64,000 nucleotides of DNA from DUML01 sp050949905 (GTDB taxonomy: Bacteria > Bacillota > Desulfitobacteriia > Desulfitobacteriales > Syntrophobotulaceae): contig JBMNGP010000013.1 in assembly GCA_050949905.1 (NCBI GenBank), positions 186,001 through 250,000 on the forward strand, given 5' to 3'. A model generated the notes under the pieces. It searched no databases. It saw only the letters and a program-made list of their open reading frames with translations, and was not told the origin of the DNA. Of this stretch, positions 1-8,401 are shown in pieces. How positions within the stretch are numbered: the first letter of the stretch is position 1; each line of letters opens with the position of its first letter. The translations under genes and the position numbers were made by a program.

Positions 1-1
1 C

Positions 2-400
2 AGTAAAGGACGGCTGATTATTCCGGCTAAGTTCAGAGAAGCCCTTGGGGATAAGTTTATAACCACCAAGGGTCTTGATAACTGTTTATTTCTTTACCCC
101 CAGGATGAATGGCAGAACTTTGAAGAGAAGTTGAAAAAATTACCTATTTCTCAGCCTAATGCCCGAGCATTTGTGCGTTTCTTTTTTTCCGGTGCCGCTG
201 AATGCGAATTTGATAAACAGGGGAGAATTTTACTGCCTGCTAATTTAAGGGAATATGCGGCCCTGGATAAGGATGTAGTGGTAGTCGGCGTCATGAGCCG
301 GATAGAAATCTGGGATGCTGAGAGATGGAAAGAATACAGTTCCGAGGCTGAAAGCAACTATGAAAAAGCCGCTGAATCCCTGGTCGATTTAGGTATCTAG
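2..400 (+). CDS. mraZ: Transcriptional regulator MraZ (5' end cut by window)
   Basis: MraZ is a DNA-binding protein that heads the dcw cluster and regulates it. The reading frame is open from the first bases, so the N-terminus lies outside the window and about 132 codons remain. Two AbrB/SpoVT-type half-domains are visible: SKGRLIIPAKFREAL near the left edge and DKQGRILLPANLRE about 60 residues later, each with the (D/S)xxGR core typical of the family. rsmH follows after 20 bases, the usual mraZ-rsmH pairing. The first ATG in the visible part (131) is internal and is not the true start. Confidence 0.95.
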   Translation, partial: SKGRLIIPAKFREALGDKFITTKGLDNCLFLYPQDEWQNFEEKLKKLPISQPNARAFVRFFFSGAAECEFDKQGRILLPANLREYAALDKDVVVVGVMSRIEIWDAERWKEYSSEAESNYEKAAESLVDLGI

Positions 401-420
401 CTTAGAAAGGATGACCTGTA

Positions 421-1359
421 GTGGCTTTTGAGCATCAAAGTGTCCTGCTTCAGGAGACAGTGAATATGGTTTTTACCGTACCTGAGGGTATTTATGTGGA
501 TTGTACTTTAGGTGGCGGAGGCCATTCCCAATTGCTCCTTACTAAACTCGGCAGCAATGGACGGTTAATTTGCTTTGACCAGGACGAAAAGGCCGTACAA
601 AATGCTAAGTTTAAGTTTGCCGGAGATACCCGGGTAAAAATTTTTCAGAAGAATTTTGTGGACCTTCTGGCAACTCTCACCAGAGAGAAACTTCTACCGG
701 TCACCGGTATAATGTTTGATTTAGGAGTCTCTTCGCCCCAACTGGATGAAGCTGAACGAGGCTTTAGCTATATGCAGGATGCGCCTCTCGATATGCGCAT
801 GGACCAAAGAGCGCTGCTCACTGCCCAAGAGATAGTCAATAATTGGTCAATTGAGGATTTAACTGCCGTTATCCGCGATTACGGCGAAGAGAAGTGGGCT
901 TTAAGGATTGCCCAATTTATTGGGGAAGCACGCCTTAAAGAGCCAATTTGGACAACCGGGCAATTGGTGGAAATCATTAAGAAAGCCATTCCGGCTCCGG
1001 CTCGGCGCGAGGGTCCCCATCCGGCCAAACGCACTTTTCAGGCCTTAAGGATAGCCGTCAATAGGGAGCTGGAGGTCTTAGAAAAGGCCTTGGATCAAGC
1101 CCTGGACTCTCTAGGAGCCGGAGGTCGCCTGGCCGTCATAACCTTTCACTCTTTAGAGGACAGAATCGTCAAAAATAAATTTCAATCTTGGCTCGGCAAA
1201 TGCACCTGCCCGCCGTTCTTTCCGGTTTGTCAATGCGGTGCCCGAGCCAGGGTTCGTCTAATAAATAAAAAGCCTATCGTTCCTTCGGCTGAGGAAGAAC
1301 AACAAAACCCCAGAGCGAGGAGCGCTAAGCTGAGAGCAGCGGAGAAACTTCAGGTCTAA
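421..1359 (+). CDS. rsmH: 16S rRNA (cytosine-1402 N4)-methyltransferase RsmH
   Basis: This enzyme uses S-adenosylmethionine to methylate N4 of C1402 in the 16S rRNA decoding site. The 312-residue length is normal for the family. A SAM-binding glycine-rich loop VDCTLGGGGHS lies near residues 27-37, FDLGVSSPQLD near 100-110, and the conserved ITFHSLEDRIVK segment near residue 240. A cysteine-rich stretch (CTCPPFFPVCQCG) precedes the basic C-terminus, as in other Firmicute copies. The GTG start at 421 is preceded by AGAAAGGATG. It sits 20 bases after mraZ and 21 before ftsL, so the three genes are probably co-transcribed. Confidence 0.97.
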   Translation: MAFEHQSVLLQETVNMVFTVPEGIYVDCTLGGGGHSQLLLTKLGSNGRLICFDQDEKAVQNAKFKFAGDTRVKIFQKNFVDLLATLTREKLLPVTGIMFDLGVSSPQLDEAERGFSYMQDAPLDMRMDQRALLTAQEIVNNWSIEDLTAVIRDYGEEKWALRIAQFIGEARLKEPIWTTGQLVEIIKKAIPAPARREGPHPAKRTFQALRIAVNRELEVLEKALDQALDSLGAGGRLAVITFHSLEDRIVKNKFQSWLGKCTCPPFFPVCQCGARARVRLINKKPIVPSAEEEQQNPRARSAKLRAAEKLQV

Positions 1360-1380
1360 ATAGGAGGGGAGTAGAATACT

Positions 1381-1881
1381 ATGTTAGTGGCACAAAGAAA
1401 ATTAGAATATGAAGAGCCTTATCTTTATCAAGAAGAGCCAATGGTAGCAAATCCTGCTCCGGCCAGAAGAGCGTCGCAAGCTCAGAAAGCAAGATTTAAG
1501 AGCTTAATCCTGATGCTTACAGTCATAGCTATTTTTGGCCTGATTGGAGCCAAGACCGTTCATACCACTGTTGTCAAGGGAGCGGAAATCAGAGCCTTGG
1601 AGAAAGAACTGCAGGCTTTGGCTATTGAAAACGATTTGCTCCAGGTAGAAGTTGATAAACTTCGTTCCGTAGCCAGGATTGAAAAAGTAGCTTTGGCTAT
1701 GGGCATGGAAAAACCGGAAGGTACAATCTATATTGCTACGAACCTGATTCAACCGGATCAAGAGGTAGGGGTGGAACAAACTCAAAAGACTGCAGCTGTG
1801 CCGACCGAAGGGAAAGCCAATTCTCTATTCGATAATGTCTTTAAGATATTTACGAGCTTTTTTGCCTCAACCCAAAGGTAG
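1381..1881 (+). CDS. ftsL: Cell division protein FtsL (septum formation initiator family)
   Basis: FtsL is a small bitopic membrane protein that forms the FtsQLB/DivIB-DivIC subcomplex and activates septal peptidoglycan synthesis. The 166 residues consist of a charged cytoplasmic N-terminus, one hydrophobic segment at about 41-57 (LILMLTVIAIFGLIG) and a heptad-like coiled coil at about 66-100 (ALEKELQALAIENDLL). A Gly-Met-x-x-Pro motif (AMGMEKPEG) ends the coil, as in FtsL proteins. Sequence is poorly conserved in this family, so the call rests on topology and on its position between rsmH and a class B PBP. A Shine-Dalgarno AGGAGGGG precedes the ATG. Confidence 0.88.
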   Translation: MLVAQRKLEYEEPYLYQEEPMVANPAPARRASQAQKARFKSLILMLTVIAIFGLIGAKTVHTTVVKGAEIRALEKELQALAIENDLLQVEVDKLRSVARIEKVALAMGMEKPEGTIYIATNLIQPDQEVGVEQTQKTAAVPTEGKANSLFDNVFKIFTSFFASTQR

Positions 1882-1895
1882 CAGCCTAAAGAGTT

Positions 1896-1928
1896 AAAAT
1901 CTACCCCTTAAAGTGGGGGTAGATTTTT
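1896..1928 (+). promoter_or_regulatory. 12-bp hairpin covering the spoVD ribosome-binding site
   Basis: A perfect inverted repeat has its arms at 1896-1907 (AAAATCTACCCC) and 1916-1927 (GGGGTAGATTTT), with an 8-base loop and a short T run. It looks like an intrinsic terminator between ftsL and spoVD. The only G-rich ribosome-binding sequence for the spoVD ATG at 1929 (GGGGG, 1915-1919) is in the 3' arm. The structure could attenuate transcription, sequester the start site, or do both. Confidence 0.7.
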
Positions 1929-3995
1929 ATGGTGCAAATCCTGAAAATGCATAAAAGAATAGTCCTGCTTTTAAGTTTATGCAGCATTTTTCTTGTGGTT
2001 CTGATTATCAGATTAGGAATTGTGCAATTAAGAGACGGCCCCTTCTTGAAGAACTTAGCCGATGAAGAACACTTCCGCGGTGTTCCGGTAGCTCCCAAAA
2101 GAGGAAACATTGTGGATTGTAACGGCGATATCCTGGCTATGAGTGTCAGTGCCGAAACAGTATATGCCGTTCCGGCCGAGGTCCGAAAATCAAAGCGCCA
2201 GGAAGAAATAGCAGCCGTCCTGGCTGAGATTCTGGAGATGGATAAAGCTAAAGTTTTAGAGAGAATTACTAAACGTACCTCCTTGGAATATGTTAAAAAG
2301 AAAATACCTGCCGCAGCGGCCGAAAAAATAAAAAACCTTAACCTTCCCGGAATTGGCATTGTTGAAGACAGTGCCCGCTTCTATCCTAATGGTTCCCTGG
2401 CTGCTCATATTTTGGGGTTTACCGGTATAGACAGTCAAGGGCTGGAGGGAATCGAACATTCCCGGGATAGAGAACTAACCGGCATCCCCGGGAGTATTCT
2501 CACCGAATACGGGGCTAATGGCCTGAAAATTCCCGGGGGTGATCACGAATTTGTTCAACCGGTTCAAGGCAATACCGTTAAACTGACAATTGATAAGCAT
2601 ATTCAAGCTATCGCGGAGAGAGAGCTGGCCAAGCTGATGGCCGGACAGGGGCTTAACATGGAAGGCAGGGCTCCCAAGAACGCTTCGATCCTGGTGATGG
2701 AGCCTTCCAGCGGGAGAATGCTGGCCATAGCTTCTGTGCCGACTTTTGATCCCAATAATTATCAGGCTTCAGACCCTAGTACCCGCAGAAATATAGCTAT
2801 TCAAAACGGTTATGAACCGGGATCAACTTTTAAAATTATCACCCTGGCTGCGGCTTTGGAAGAAAAAGTCGTTAAGACCAATGAAATGTTTCATGACCCA
2901 GGCCATGCTATTATTCTCGGTAAAAGAATCCGCTGCTGGAAAGCGGGGGGGCATGGCAGCCAAACCATGGTACAAGTTGCGGAAAATTCCTGCAACCCGG
3001 GGTTTATCGAGATGGGCCAGCGCCTGGGAATGGATAGATTTTACAAATACTTGACAGGTTTTGGCTTTGGCCAGAAGACGGGAATTGAGATGTCCGGGGA
3101 AGCCAAAGGAATTCTGGCTAATAAGAAAAAGGCTACAGCCTTGGATTTGGCGACAATGTCCATGGGGCAAACCAATAATGTTACTCCCATTCAGCTTATC
3201 ACGGCCGTTTCGGCTGTGGCTAACGGCGGGGTTCTCTTAAAGCCCCAGCTTGTCCAGGAAATCACCACGCCTGAAGGTGATGTCCTTGTACCTTTCCAAA
3301 AGGAAGTAGTCGGCAGGGTAATTAAAGAAGAAACCGCCAAGCTGACCCGGGAAGTCCTGGAATCGGTAGTCACCAATGGCACGGGCCGCCGCGCTTTTCT
3401 TCCCGGTTACAGGGTGGCAGGCAAAACCGGAACAGCTCAGAAAGTTGTCGACGGCAGGTATATTCAAGGGGAATATATAGCCTCTTTTGTGGCTTTTGCT
3501 CCGGCTGATGATCCCAAGCTTACGGTTCTGGTGGTTATTGACGGTGTGCCCTTCTACGGTGGAGTTGTGGCCGGGCCGGTGGTGCAAGCGGTGATGCTGG
3601 ATTCTCTCAAATACCTGGGGATTAAGCCTGACCCCGATGCTCCGCTGGCTCCCGGCAAACCGATGTACGGCGTGGAGTATCCCCCTGTCAAGAAAGGGGC
3701 CGTAGTGCCCTCCGTCTTAGGGCAGCCTCCGGCGGAAGCACAAAAAACCTTAACTGCAGCCGGTTTTAAAGTAATGATTGAAGGCAAAGGTGCAAGTGTT
3801 ATCGATCAGATTCCCCACGGTGAGGCTACGGTTGAGGCAGGATCGACAGTCATAATCTACTTGGGCCCGGAAGCGGGCGAACCGGCTGTTGCGCCTTGGT
3901 ATGAAGTGTATGATCCTGATATTGAAGCTATAGAAAGCATGGGTCCAAGAATACCAATTAGCGCCAATCCCGGTCTCGCCGGCAGTGACCCTTAA
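1929..3995 (+). CDS. spoVD: Class B penicillin-binding protein with C-terminal PASTA domain (SpoVD/FtsI type)
   Basis: A monofunctional D,D-transpeptidase that cross-links peptidoglycan at the septum or in the spore cortex. Of 688 residues, a single N-terminal membrane anchor lies at about 9-28, then a PBP dimerisation domain, then the transpeptidase domain with Ser299 in STFK, the SCN triad at 354-356 and KTGT at 499-502. One PASTA domain follows (VVPSVLGQPPAEAQKTL, near residue 590). One PASTA repeat fits SpoVD better than B. subtilis PBP2B, which has two. No second class B PBP gene lies in the cluster, so it may also serve vegetative division. The start codon lies directly after the hairpin at 1896-1928. 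Confidence 0.92.
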   Translation: MVQILKMHKRIVLLLSLCSIFLVVLIIRLGIVQLRDGPFLKNLADEEHFRGVPVAPKRGNIVDCNGDILAMSVSAETVYAVPAEVRKSKRQEEIAAVLAEILEMDKAKVLERITKRTSLEYVKKKIPAAAAEKIKNLNLPGIGIVEDSARFYPNGSLAAHILGFTGIDSQGLEGIEHSRDRELTGIPGSILTEYGANGLKIPGGDHEFVQPVQGNTVKLTIDKHIQAIAERELAKLMAGQGLNMEGRAPKNASILVMEPSSGRMLAIASVPTFDPNNYQASDPSTRRNIAIQNGYEPGSTFKIITLAAALEEKVVKTNEMFHDPGHAIILGKRIRCWKAGGHGSQTMVQVAENSCNPGFIEMGQRLGMDRFYKYLTGFGFGQKTGIEMSGEAKGILANKKKATALDLATMSMGQTNNVTPIQLITAVSAVANGGVLLKPQLVQEITTPEGDVLVPFQKEVVGRVIKEETAKLTREVLESVVTNGTGRRAFLPGYRVAGKTGTAQKVVDGRYIQGEYIASFVAFAPADDPKLTVLVVIDGVPFYGGVVAGPVVQAVMLDSLKYLGIKPDPDAPLAPGKPMYGVEYPPVKKGAVVPSVLGQPPAEAQKTLTAAGFKVMIEGKGASVIDQIPHGEATVEAGSTVIIYLGPEAGEPAVAPWYEVYDPDIEAIESMGPRIPISANPGLAGSDP

Positions 3996-4417
3996 GTTCT
4001 TATTAGTTCTTATTAGGATTGAATCCTTCTCCCGACAAGACCTTTCTTTCTTTTTTGGAATAAAAAAAATTGTTTTGAGGGTCTGCTAACCGCCAAAAGT
4101 GTTTATAATAGATTAAGTAAGCCTATTAAGAAAAAAAGTACTTGTTCGCTACAGGATCTAAGATTGAATAGCCTAACTGCCTGGCAAATAGGTGTCAAAA
4201 TTAAAAAAGCTCAAAGTTTTACAGAGTGACTGAGGATCAAAGACTTTTAAGTCAAGGAACTAGTTACTACACATAAGTCAAGGAACTAGGTACTTCACAG
4301 TAACTAAGCGGGAAAAATTGCTAATTGATCAAACAAGGTAAAAAAGGCGCATTTGCCGAAATAAGCACAAGCGAAAGCTCTGAAATTGCGAATTTAACGA
4401 GTGAAAGGATGGAATCT
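3996..4417 (+). other. 422-bp intergenic region before murE
   Basis: No gene was recognised here. The stretch is AT-rich. A TATAAT hexamer at 4104-4109 could be a -10 element, but I see no convincing -35 at 16-18 bases. A 26-bp tandem duplication lies at 4248-4299. The murE frame is open upstream to a TTG at 4325, but that codon has no ribosome-binding site, so 4325-4417 is treated as non-coding. Confidence 0.6.
4248..4299. repeat. 26-bp tandem direct repeat upstream of murE
   Basis: Two adjacent copies are present. Unit 1 is 4248-4273 and unit 2 is 4274-4299; both begin TAAGTCAAGGAACTAG. They differ at two of 26 positions, both in the last ten bases. The pair ends about 120 bases before the murE start and could be a duplicated protein-binding site or simple slippage. 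Confidence 0.85.
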
Positions 4418-5893
4418 ATGTCAAGAAGCGGCCGGCCTTTAGGGGAACTGATCAAGAAAATACCAGGCGTCCAGGTCATAGGTGACCCTCAGGTCTTAAT
4501 CACAGGCCTGACCCATGACTCCAGAAAAGTCCGGCCAGGCGATATGTATGTCTGTATACCGGGTTTTAAGGTTGATGGCCATGATTTTGCCATAGCTGCC
4601 ATGGAAAGCGGCGCTAGAGCTTTACTGGTAGAACGTTTTTTAAAATTGGATATTCCACAGGTTAAAGTAAAAAATACTCGCCAGGTTGTCGGTTACTTGG
4701 CTGCCGAGTTTTTTGATTTTCCCTCCCGTCAGCTGGAGCTAATTGGTGTAACCGGTACCAACGGTAAAACTACGGTTACGCATCTCATAGAAAAAATAGC
4801 ACAGACGGCAGGCAAGAAAACCGGCCTGATCGGAACCCTGGGCGCAAGGATTGGTGAGCAAGAACTTCCAGGCGAGCATACTACTCCCGAATCCACGGAA
4901 ATACAACAACTGCTGGCCATGATGGTTCAGGAAAAAGTGCAAACGGCTGTCATGGAAGTATCTTCCCATGCCCTGGATCTGGGGAGGGTTAACGGCTGTA
5001 CCTACCGGGCGGGGATCTTTACGAATTTGACACAGGATCACCTGGATTACCACCAGGATATGCAGGGATATTTGGAAGCCAAAGCTTTGCTCTTTTCCGA
5101 GCTTACAGGAGGGGAAAACCAGTTGGCGGTGCTGAATGCCGATGATGGTTCCTATCCTTTTCTGCGAGAACGGGCGGCCTGCAGGGTAGTGAGCTACGGG
5201 GTTGATTCGCCGGCTGATTTTCAGGCCGAGCAAATAAAACTCTCCGAGCGGGGAGTCGAGTTTGTGGTTAATTATCAGGGAAGACAAACAGCAGTTTTCT
5301 ACAGCACACCTGGAAAATTCAGCGTCTATAATGCCCTGGCAGCCTTTGCCTGGGGAGTGAGCGCCGGTTATCCGCCGGAAACAATTGTCCGGGCCCTGGC
5401 TGAGATTAAAGGGGTTCCCGGAAGATTTCAAAGCATTCGCTTAGGCCAGCCTTTTTTGGTCATCATTGACTACGCCCATACACCGGACGGACTAAAGAAT
5501 GTTCTCTCTACGGCCAAGGAAATCACCTCCGGCCGCTTAATTACGGTGTTTGGTTGCGGCGGGGACAGGGATAGGAAAAAACGGCCTTTAATGGGCGAAG
5601 CGGCCGCTCGTTTGAGCGATTATCTGGTGGTTACTTCGGATAACCCCCGTACTGAGGAACCGCTCCGTATAATTGAAGATATTTTGCCTGGAATTGGCCG
5701 GGTGGACCTGCAAGTTATTGCCGACCGGCGGGAAGCTATTAACCATGCCTGTACGGTTGCTCAAGCAGGAGATACCATAGTCATAGCCGGTAAAGGCCAT
5801 GAGGATTATCAAATTATCGGTACAGAAAAAATTCATTTTGATGACCGGGAAGAAGTGGAAATTGCTTTAAGGAGAAATGGGTATGTGGGATAG
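4418..5893 (+). CDS. murE: UDP-N-acetylmuramoyl-L-alanyl-D-glutamate--2,6-diaminopimelate ligase MurE
   Basis: Adds the third stem-peptide residue to UDP-MurNAc-L-Ala-D-Glu in the cytoplasm, using ATP. The P-loop GVTGTNGKTTV is at about residues 109-119, and the DNPR motif (TSDNPRTEEP) in the C-terminal domain marks specificity for meso-diaminopimelate rather than lysine. This agrees with dapF and dapL in the same window. The start at 4418 gives 491 residues, the usual size, and has AAAGGA eight bases upstream. An ATG three codons earlier (4409) overlaps that ribosome-binding site, and a TTG at 4325 lacks one. The 3' end overlaps murF. Confidence 0.96.
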   Translation: MSRSGRPLGELIKKIPGVQVIGDPQVLITGLTHDSRKVRPGDMYVCIPGFKVDGHDFAIAAMESGARALLVERFLKLDIPQVKVKNTRQVVGYLAAEFFDFPSRQLELIGVTGTNGKTTVTHLIEKIAQTAGKKTGLIGTLGARIGEQELPGEHTTPESTEIQQLLAMMVQEKVQTAVMEVSSHALDLGRVNGCTYRAGIFTNLTQDHLDYHQDMQGYLEAKALLFSELTGGENQLAVLNADDGSYPFLRERAACRVVSYGVDSPADFQAEQIKLSERGVEFVVNYQGRQTAVFYSTPGKFSVYNALAAFAWGVSAGYPPETIVRALAEIKGVPGRFQSIRLGQPFLVIIDYAHTPDGLKNVLSTAKEITSGRLITVFGCGGDRDRKKRPLMGEAAARLSDYLVVTSDNPRTEEPLRIIEDILPGIGRVDLQVIADRREAINHACTVAQAGDTIVIAGKGHEDYQIIGTEKIHFDDREEVEIALRRNGYVG

Positions 5894-7301
5894 CAGTATC
5901 ATAGCCAACCTTCTCCAAGGCGAGTTATATGGCAGTGCAACCGTTCCTTTTCAAGGTGGTTGTACCTTAGACAGCAGGCTGGTTAGAGCCGGAGAAATTT
6001 TTATAGCTCTGCCAGGGGAAAAGACCGACGGCCATGTTTATATTGCTAAGGCTTTTACGGCCGGAGCGGCCATCGTCATTGCTGAAAAGAGCAGGCTGAA
6101 AGATTATGGGCTGCCGGTAATTCCGGAAAATAAAGCCTTAATAGCGGTCGGGAGTTCCCGAGAAGCCCTGCAGGCCTTGGCCAAAGCCTGGCGGGAAGAA
6201 ATAAATCCTCTAGTCATTGGCATAACCGGGAGCAGTGGCAAAACAACGACCAAGGATATGGTAGCAGCGGTCTTAGCCCGAAAATACCGGGTGCATAAAA
6301 ACCAAGAGAACCATAATAACGAAATAGGCCTCCCGTTAACCATCCTGCAGGCCGCAGTGCATACCGAAGTACTGGTGCTGGAAATGGGCATGCGGGGTCT
6401 TAATCAGATAAACGCGCTTTGTCAAATCTGCTGCCCTCAAATTGGCGTAATTACCAATATAGGAACAACGCATTTGGAACTACTGGGCTCTCAGGAGAAA
6501 ATTGCCCAGGCTAAATGGGAACTTATGGAGAACCTTCCCTCAGATGGGGTAGCCGTGCTCAATGCTGAGGATTATTATAGTGTTAAGCTGGCCGGAAAAT
6601 TTAAGCAGCCGCTTATCTTTTACGGGCTGGAAGGCCGGTACACTCAGCCTGCTGTCCGGGGACTTAACCTCCGGCCTGCGGGAAGTCTACATACCTCTTT
6701 TACGGCTACGGCCGAGGGGGACAGTACGGAAGTAATCCTTCCTTTGCCGGGAGAACACAATGTGCTTGATGCCCTGGCGGCTCTGGCCGTAGGGTTAAAG
6801 TGCGGCGTGCCTCTCGAACAGGGCTCCCAGGCTTTAGCTGATTTTGAACTTTCCAGTATGAGGCTGGAAATTGTTCCCGGGACTTATGGCAGTACCATCA
6901 TCAGCGATGTTTATAATGCTAATCCCGCTTCCATGCTGGCTTCGCTCCAAGTTTTAGCCGAGAGGGGCGGCTCTAAGACCATAGCAGTTCTCGGTGAAAT
7001 GTATGAATTGGGAGAAGCCGCAGTTTCCGGGCACCGCCAAGTAGGGGAAGCAGCAGCCCGGCTGGGTATCAGCCAATTGGTCACAGTGGGCCGCTTGGCG
7101 GAAGAAATCGCCCGGGGAGCCTCGGCTGGGGGCTTGGCTCCGGAGAGGATTCATACCTGCGGAGATTGTCCGGAGGCGGCTGAGCTTACCGCTCAATTAT
7201 TGAGAGAAAGCGGAGAGGGAAGCTGGATTCTGGTTAAAGGTTCGCGCGGCATGCGCATGGAAAGGATAACGGAGTTATTAAGAAAGGATAAGTTGCAGTG
7301 A
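5883..7301 (+). CDS. murF: UDP-N-acetylmuramoyl-tripeptide--D-alanyl-D-alanine ligase MurF
   Basis: Adds D-Ala-D-Ala to the UDP-MurNAc-tripeptide, the last cytoplasmic stem-peptide step. The ATP-binding loop GITGSSGKTTTKD is near residue 112, NHNNEIGLPLT follows, and DVYNANPASM lies in the C-terminal half, all diagnostic of MurF. Two in-frame ATGs occur, at 5877 and 5883. The second is chosen because AAGGAG at 5869-5874 lies eight bases upstream of it and only two upstream of the first. The start lies inside the end of murE and the end overlaps mraY by 4 bp (GTGA), which suggests translational coupling. Confidence 0.96.
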   Translation: MWDSSIIANLLQGELYGSATVPFQGGCTLDSRLVRAGEIFIALPGEKTDGHVYIAKAFTAGAAIVIAEKSRLKDYGLPVIPENKALIAVGSSREALQALAKAWREEINPLVIGITGSSGKTTTKDMVAAVLARKYRVHKNQENHNNEIGLPLTILQAAVHTEVLVLEMGMRGLNQINALCQICCPQIGVITNIGTTHLELLGSQEKIAQAKWELMENLPSDGVAVLNAEDYYSVKLAGKFKQPLIFYGLEGRYTQPAVRGLNLRPAGSLHTSFTATAEGDSTEVILPLPGEHNVLDALAALAVGLKCGVPLEQGSQALADFELSSMRLEIVPGTYGSTIISDVYNANPASMLASLQVLAERGGSKTIAVLGEMYELGEAAVSGHRQVGEAAARLGISQLVTVGRLAEEIARGASAGGLAPERIHTCGDCPEAAELTAQLLRESGEGSWILVKGSRGMRMERITELLRKDKLQ

Positions 7302-8305
7302 CGGAGAAAATCTTTCTGGCGGCAGGTCTGGCTCTGCTGGTAAGTTTAATAGTTGGCCCGTTTCTTATCCCGGCTTTAAGGGTTTTGAAATTTGGCCAAA
7401 GCATCAGGGATGACGGGCCCCAAAGGCATTTATCCAAGGCGGGAACACCTACACTCGGGGGCTTAATTTTCCTTTGCGGAATCGTCTTTTCTGTGCTTCT
7501 CTTGGCGGAGCGGCCCTATTCACCCGGCCTTTTAGCCCTGCTAGGAATAACTTTGAGCTTCGGGTTGGTAGGTTTTTTGGATGATTTTTTGATCGTCCTG
7601 CGCCGCCGGAACCTGGGGTTAAGAGCCAAACAAAAGCTGGCTGCCGAGTTTTTCTTGGCATTAATCCTGGCTGCGGTTTCAGCGGCTTTTTTGGGCCGGG
7701 GCACAGTGATCGGCATTCCCTTTACATCCTGGGAAATAGATTTGGGAATTTTCTATTACCCTTTGGTTGCCTTGGTGGTAGTCAGTGCTACTAATGCCGT
7801 AAACCTTACCGACGGGCTTGACGGTTTGGCTGCCGGGACAACCTTGATAGCTGCGGTGGGTTACATTTTCATTACGGTTCTGGCGGTTAAAAGCGGATTC
7901 TTGTCTACTATAGCTGTTAATGCCAGTGATTTGCCGTTATTTGCCGCTGCCGTAGCCGGCGGCTGTCTGGGCTTTTTGCGCTTTAACCTTTACCCTGCCC
8001 GTGTCTTTATGGGAGACTGCGGTTCCCTTGCTCTGGGCGGAGCCTTAGCGGGACTAGCTATTTTAAGCCGCAGTGAGCTTGTTTTGATTATCCTGGGGGG
8101 AGTATATGTCCTGGAGGCCTTGTCCGTGATAATCCAGGTTATATCCTTTCAAACCAGAGGAAAAAGAATTTTTAAAATGAGCCCGCTTCATCATCATTTT
8201 GAATTAAGCGGTTGGAACGAGAAGAAAGTTGTCACGGTTTTTTGGATGGCTGCAGTGATTTTTGCCTTGTTGGGAGTATTCTCGTTCACTTTAATGGTCA
8301 TCTGA
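7298..8305 (+). CDS. mraY: Phospho-N-acetylmuramoyl-pentapeptide-transferase MraY
   Basis: An integral membrane enzyme that transfers phospho-MurNAc-pentapeptide to undecaprenyl phosphate, forming lipid I. The 335 residues contain about ten hydrophobic segments. Visible signatures are FLDDFLIVLRRRNLGL with the paired aspartates, NAVNLTDGLDGLA, FMGDCGSLALGG and the HHHFE motif of the catalytic loop. The GTG start overlaps the murF stop (GTGA) and has GAAAGGA upstream. A gap of about 95 bp separates it from murD, longer than other spacings in this part of the cluster. Confidence 0.97.
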   Translation: MTEKIFLAAGLALLVSLIVGPFLIPALRVLKFGQSIRDDGPQRHLSKAGTPTLGGLIFLCGIVFSVLLLAERPYSPGLLALLGITLSFGLVGFLDDFLIVLRRRNLGLRAKQKLAAEFFLALILAAVSAAFLGRGTVIGIPFTSWEIDLGIFYYPLVALVVVSATNAVNLTDGLDGLAAGTTLIAAVGYIFITVLAVKSGFLSTIAVNASDLPLFAAAVAGGCLGFLRFNLYPARVFMGDCGSLALGGALAGLAILSRSELVLIILGGVYVLEALSVIIQVISFQTRGKRIFKMSPLHHHFELSGWNEKKVVTVFWMAAVIFALLGVFSFTLMVI

Positions 8306-8401
8306 AATTGAAATGATCAACAATGGCATGGTAATTATTAATAATAGTAGTAGCATGCTAAGTAACAATGAGAGGGATAAAAGTATCCTGGGGGAAATAT
8401 T

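Noticed and set aside
4075..4109. Promoter with TATAAT at 4104 before murE
   Set aside because: The -10 is perfect but no -35 lies 16-18 bases upstream, so it is mentioned only within the intergenic note.
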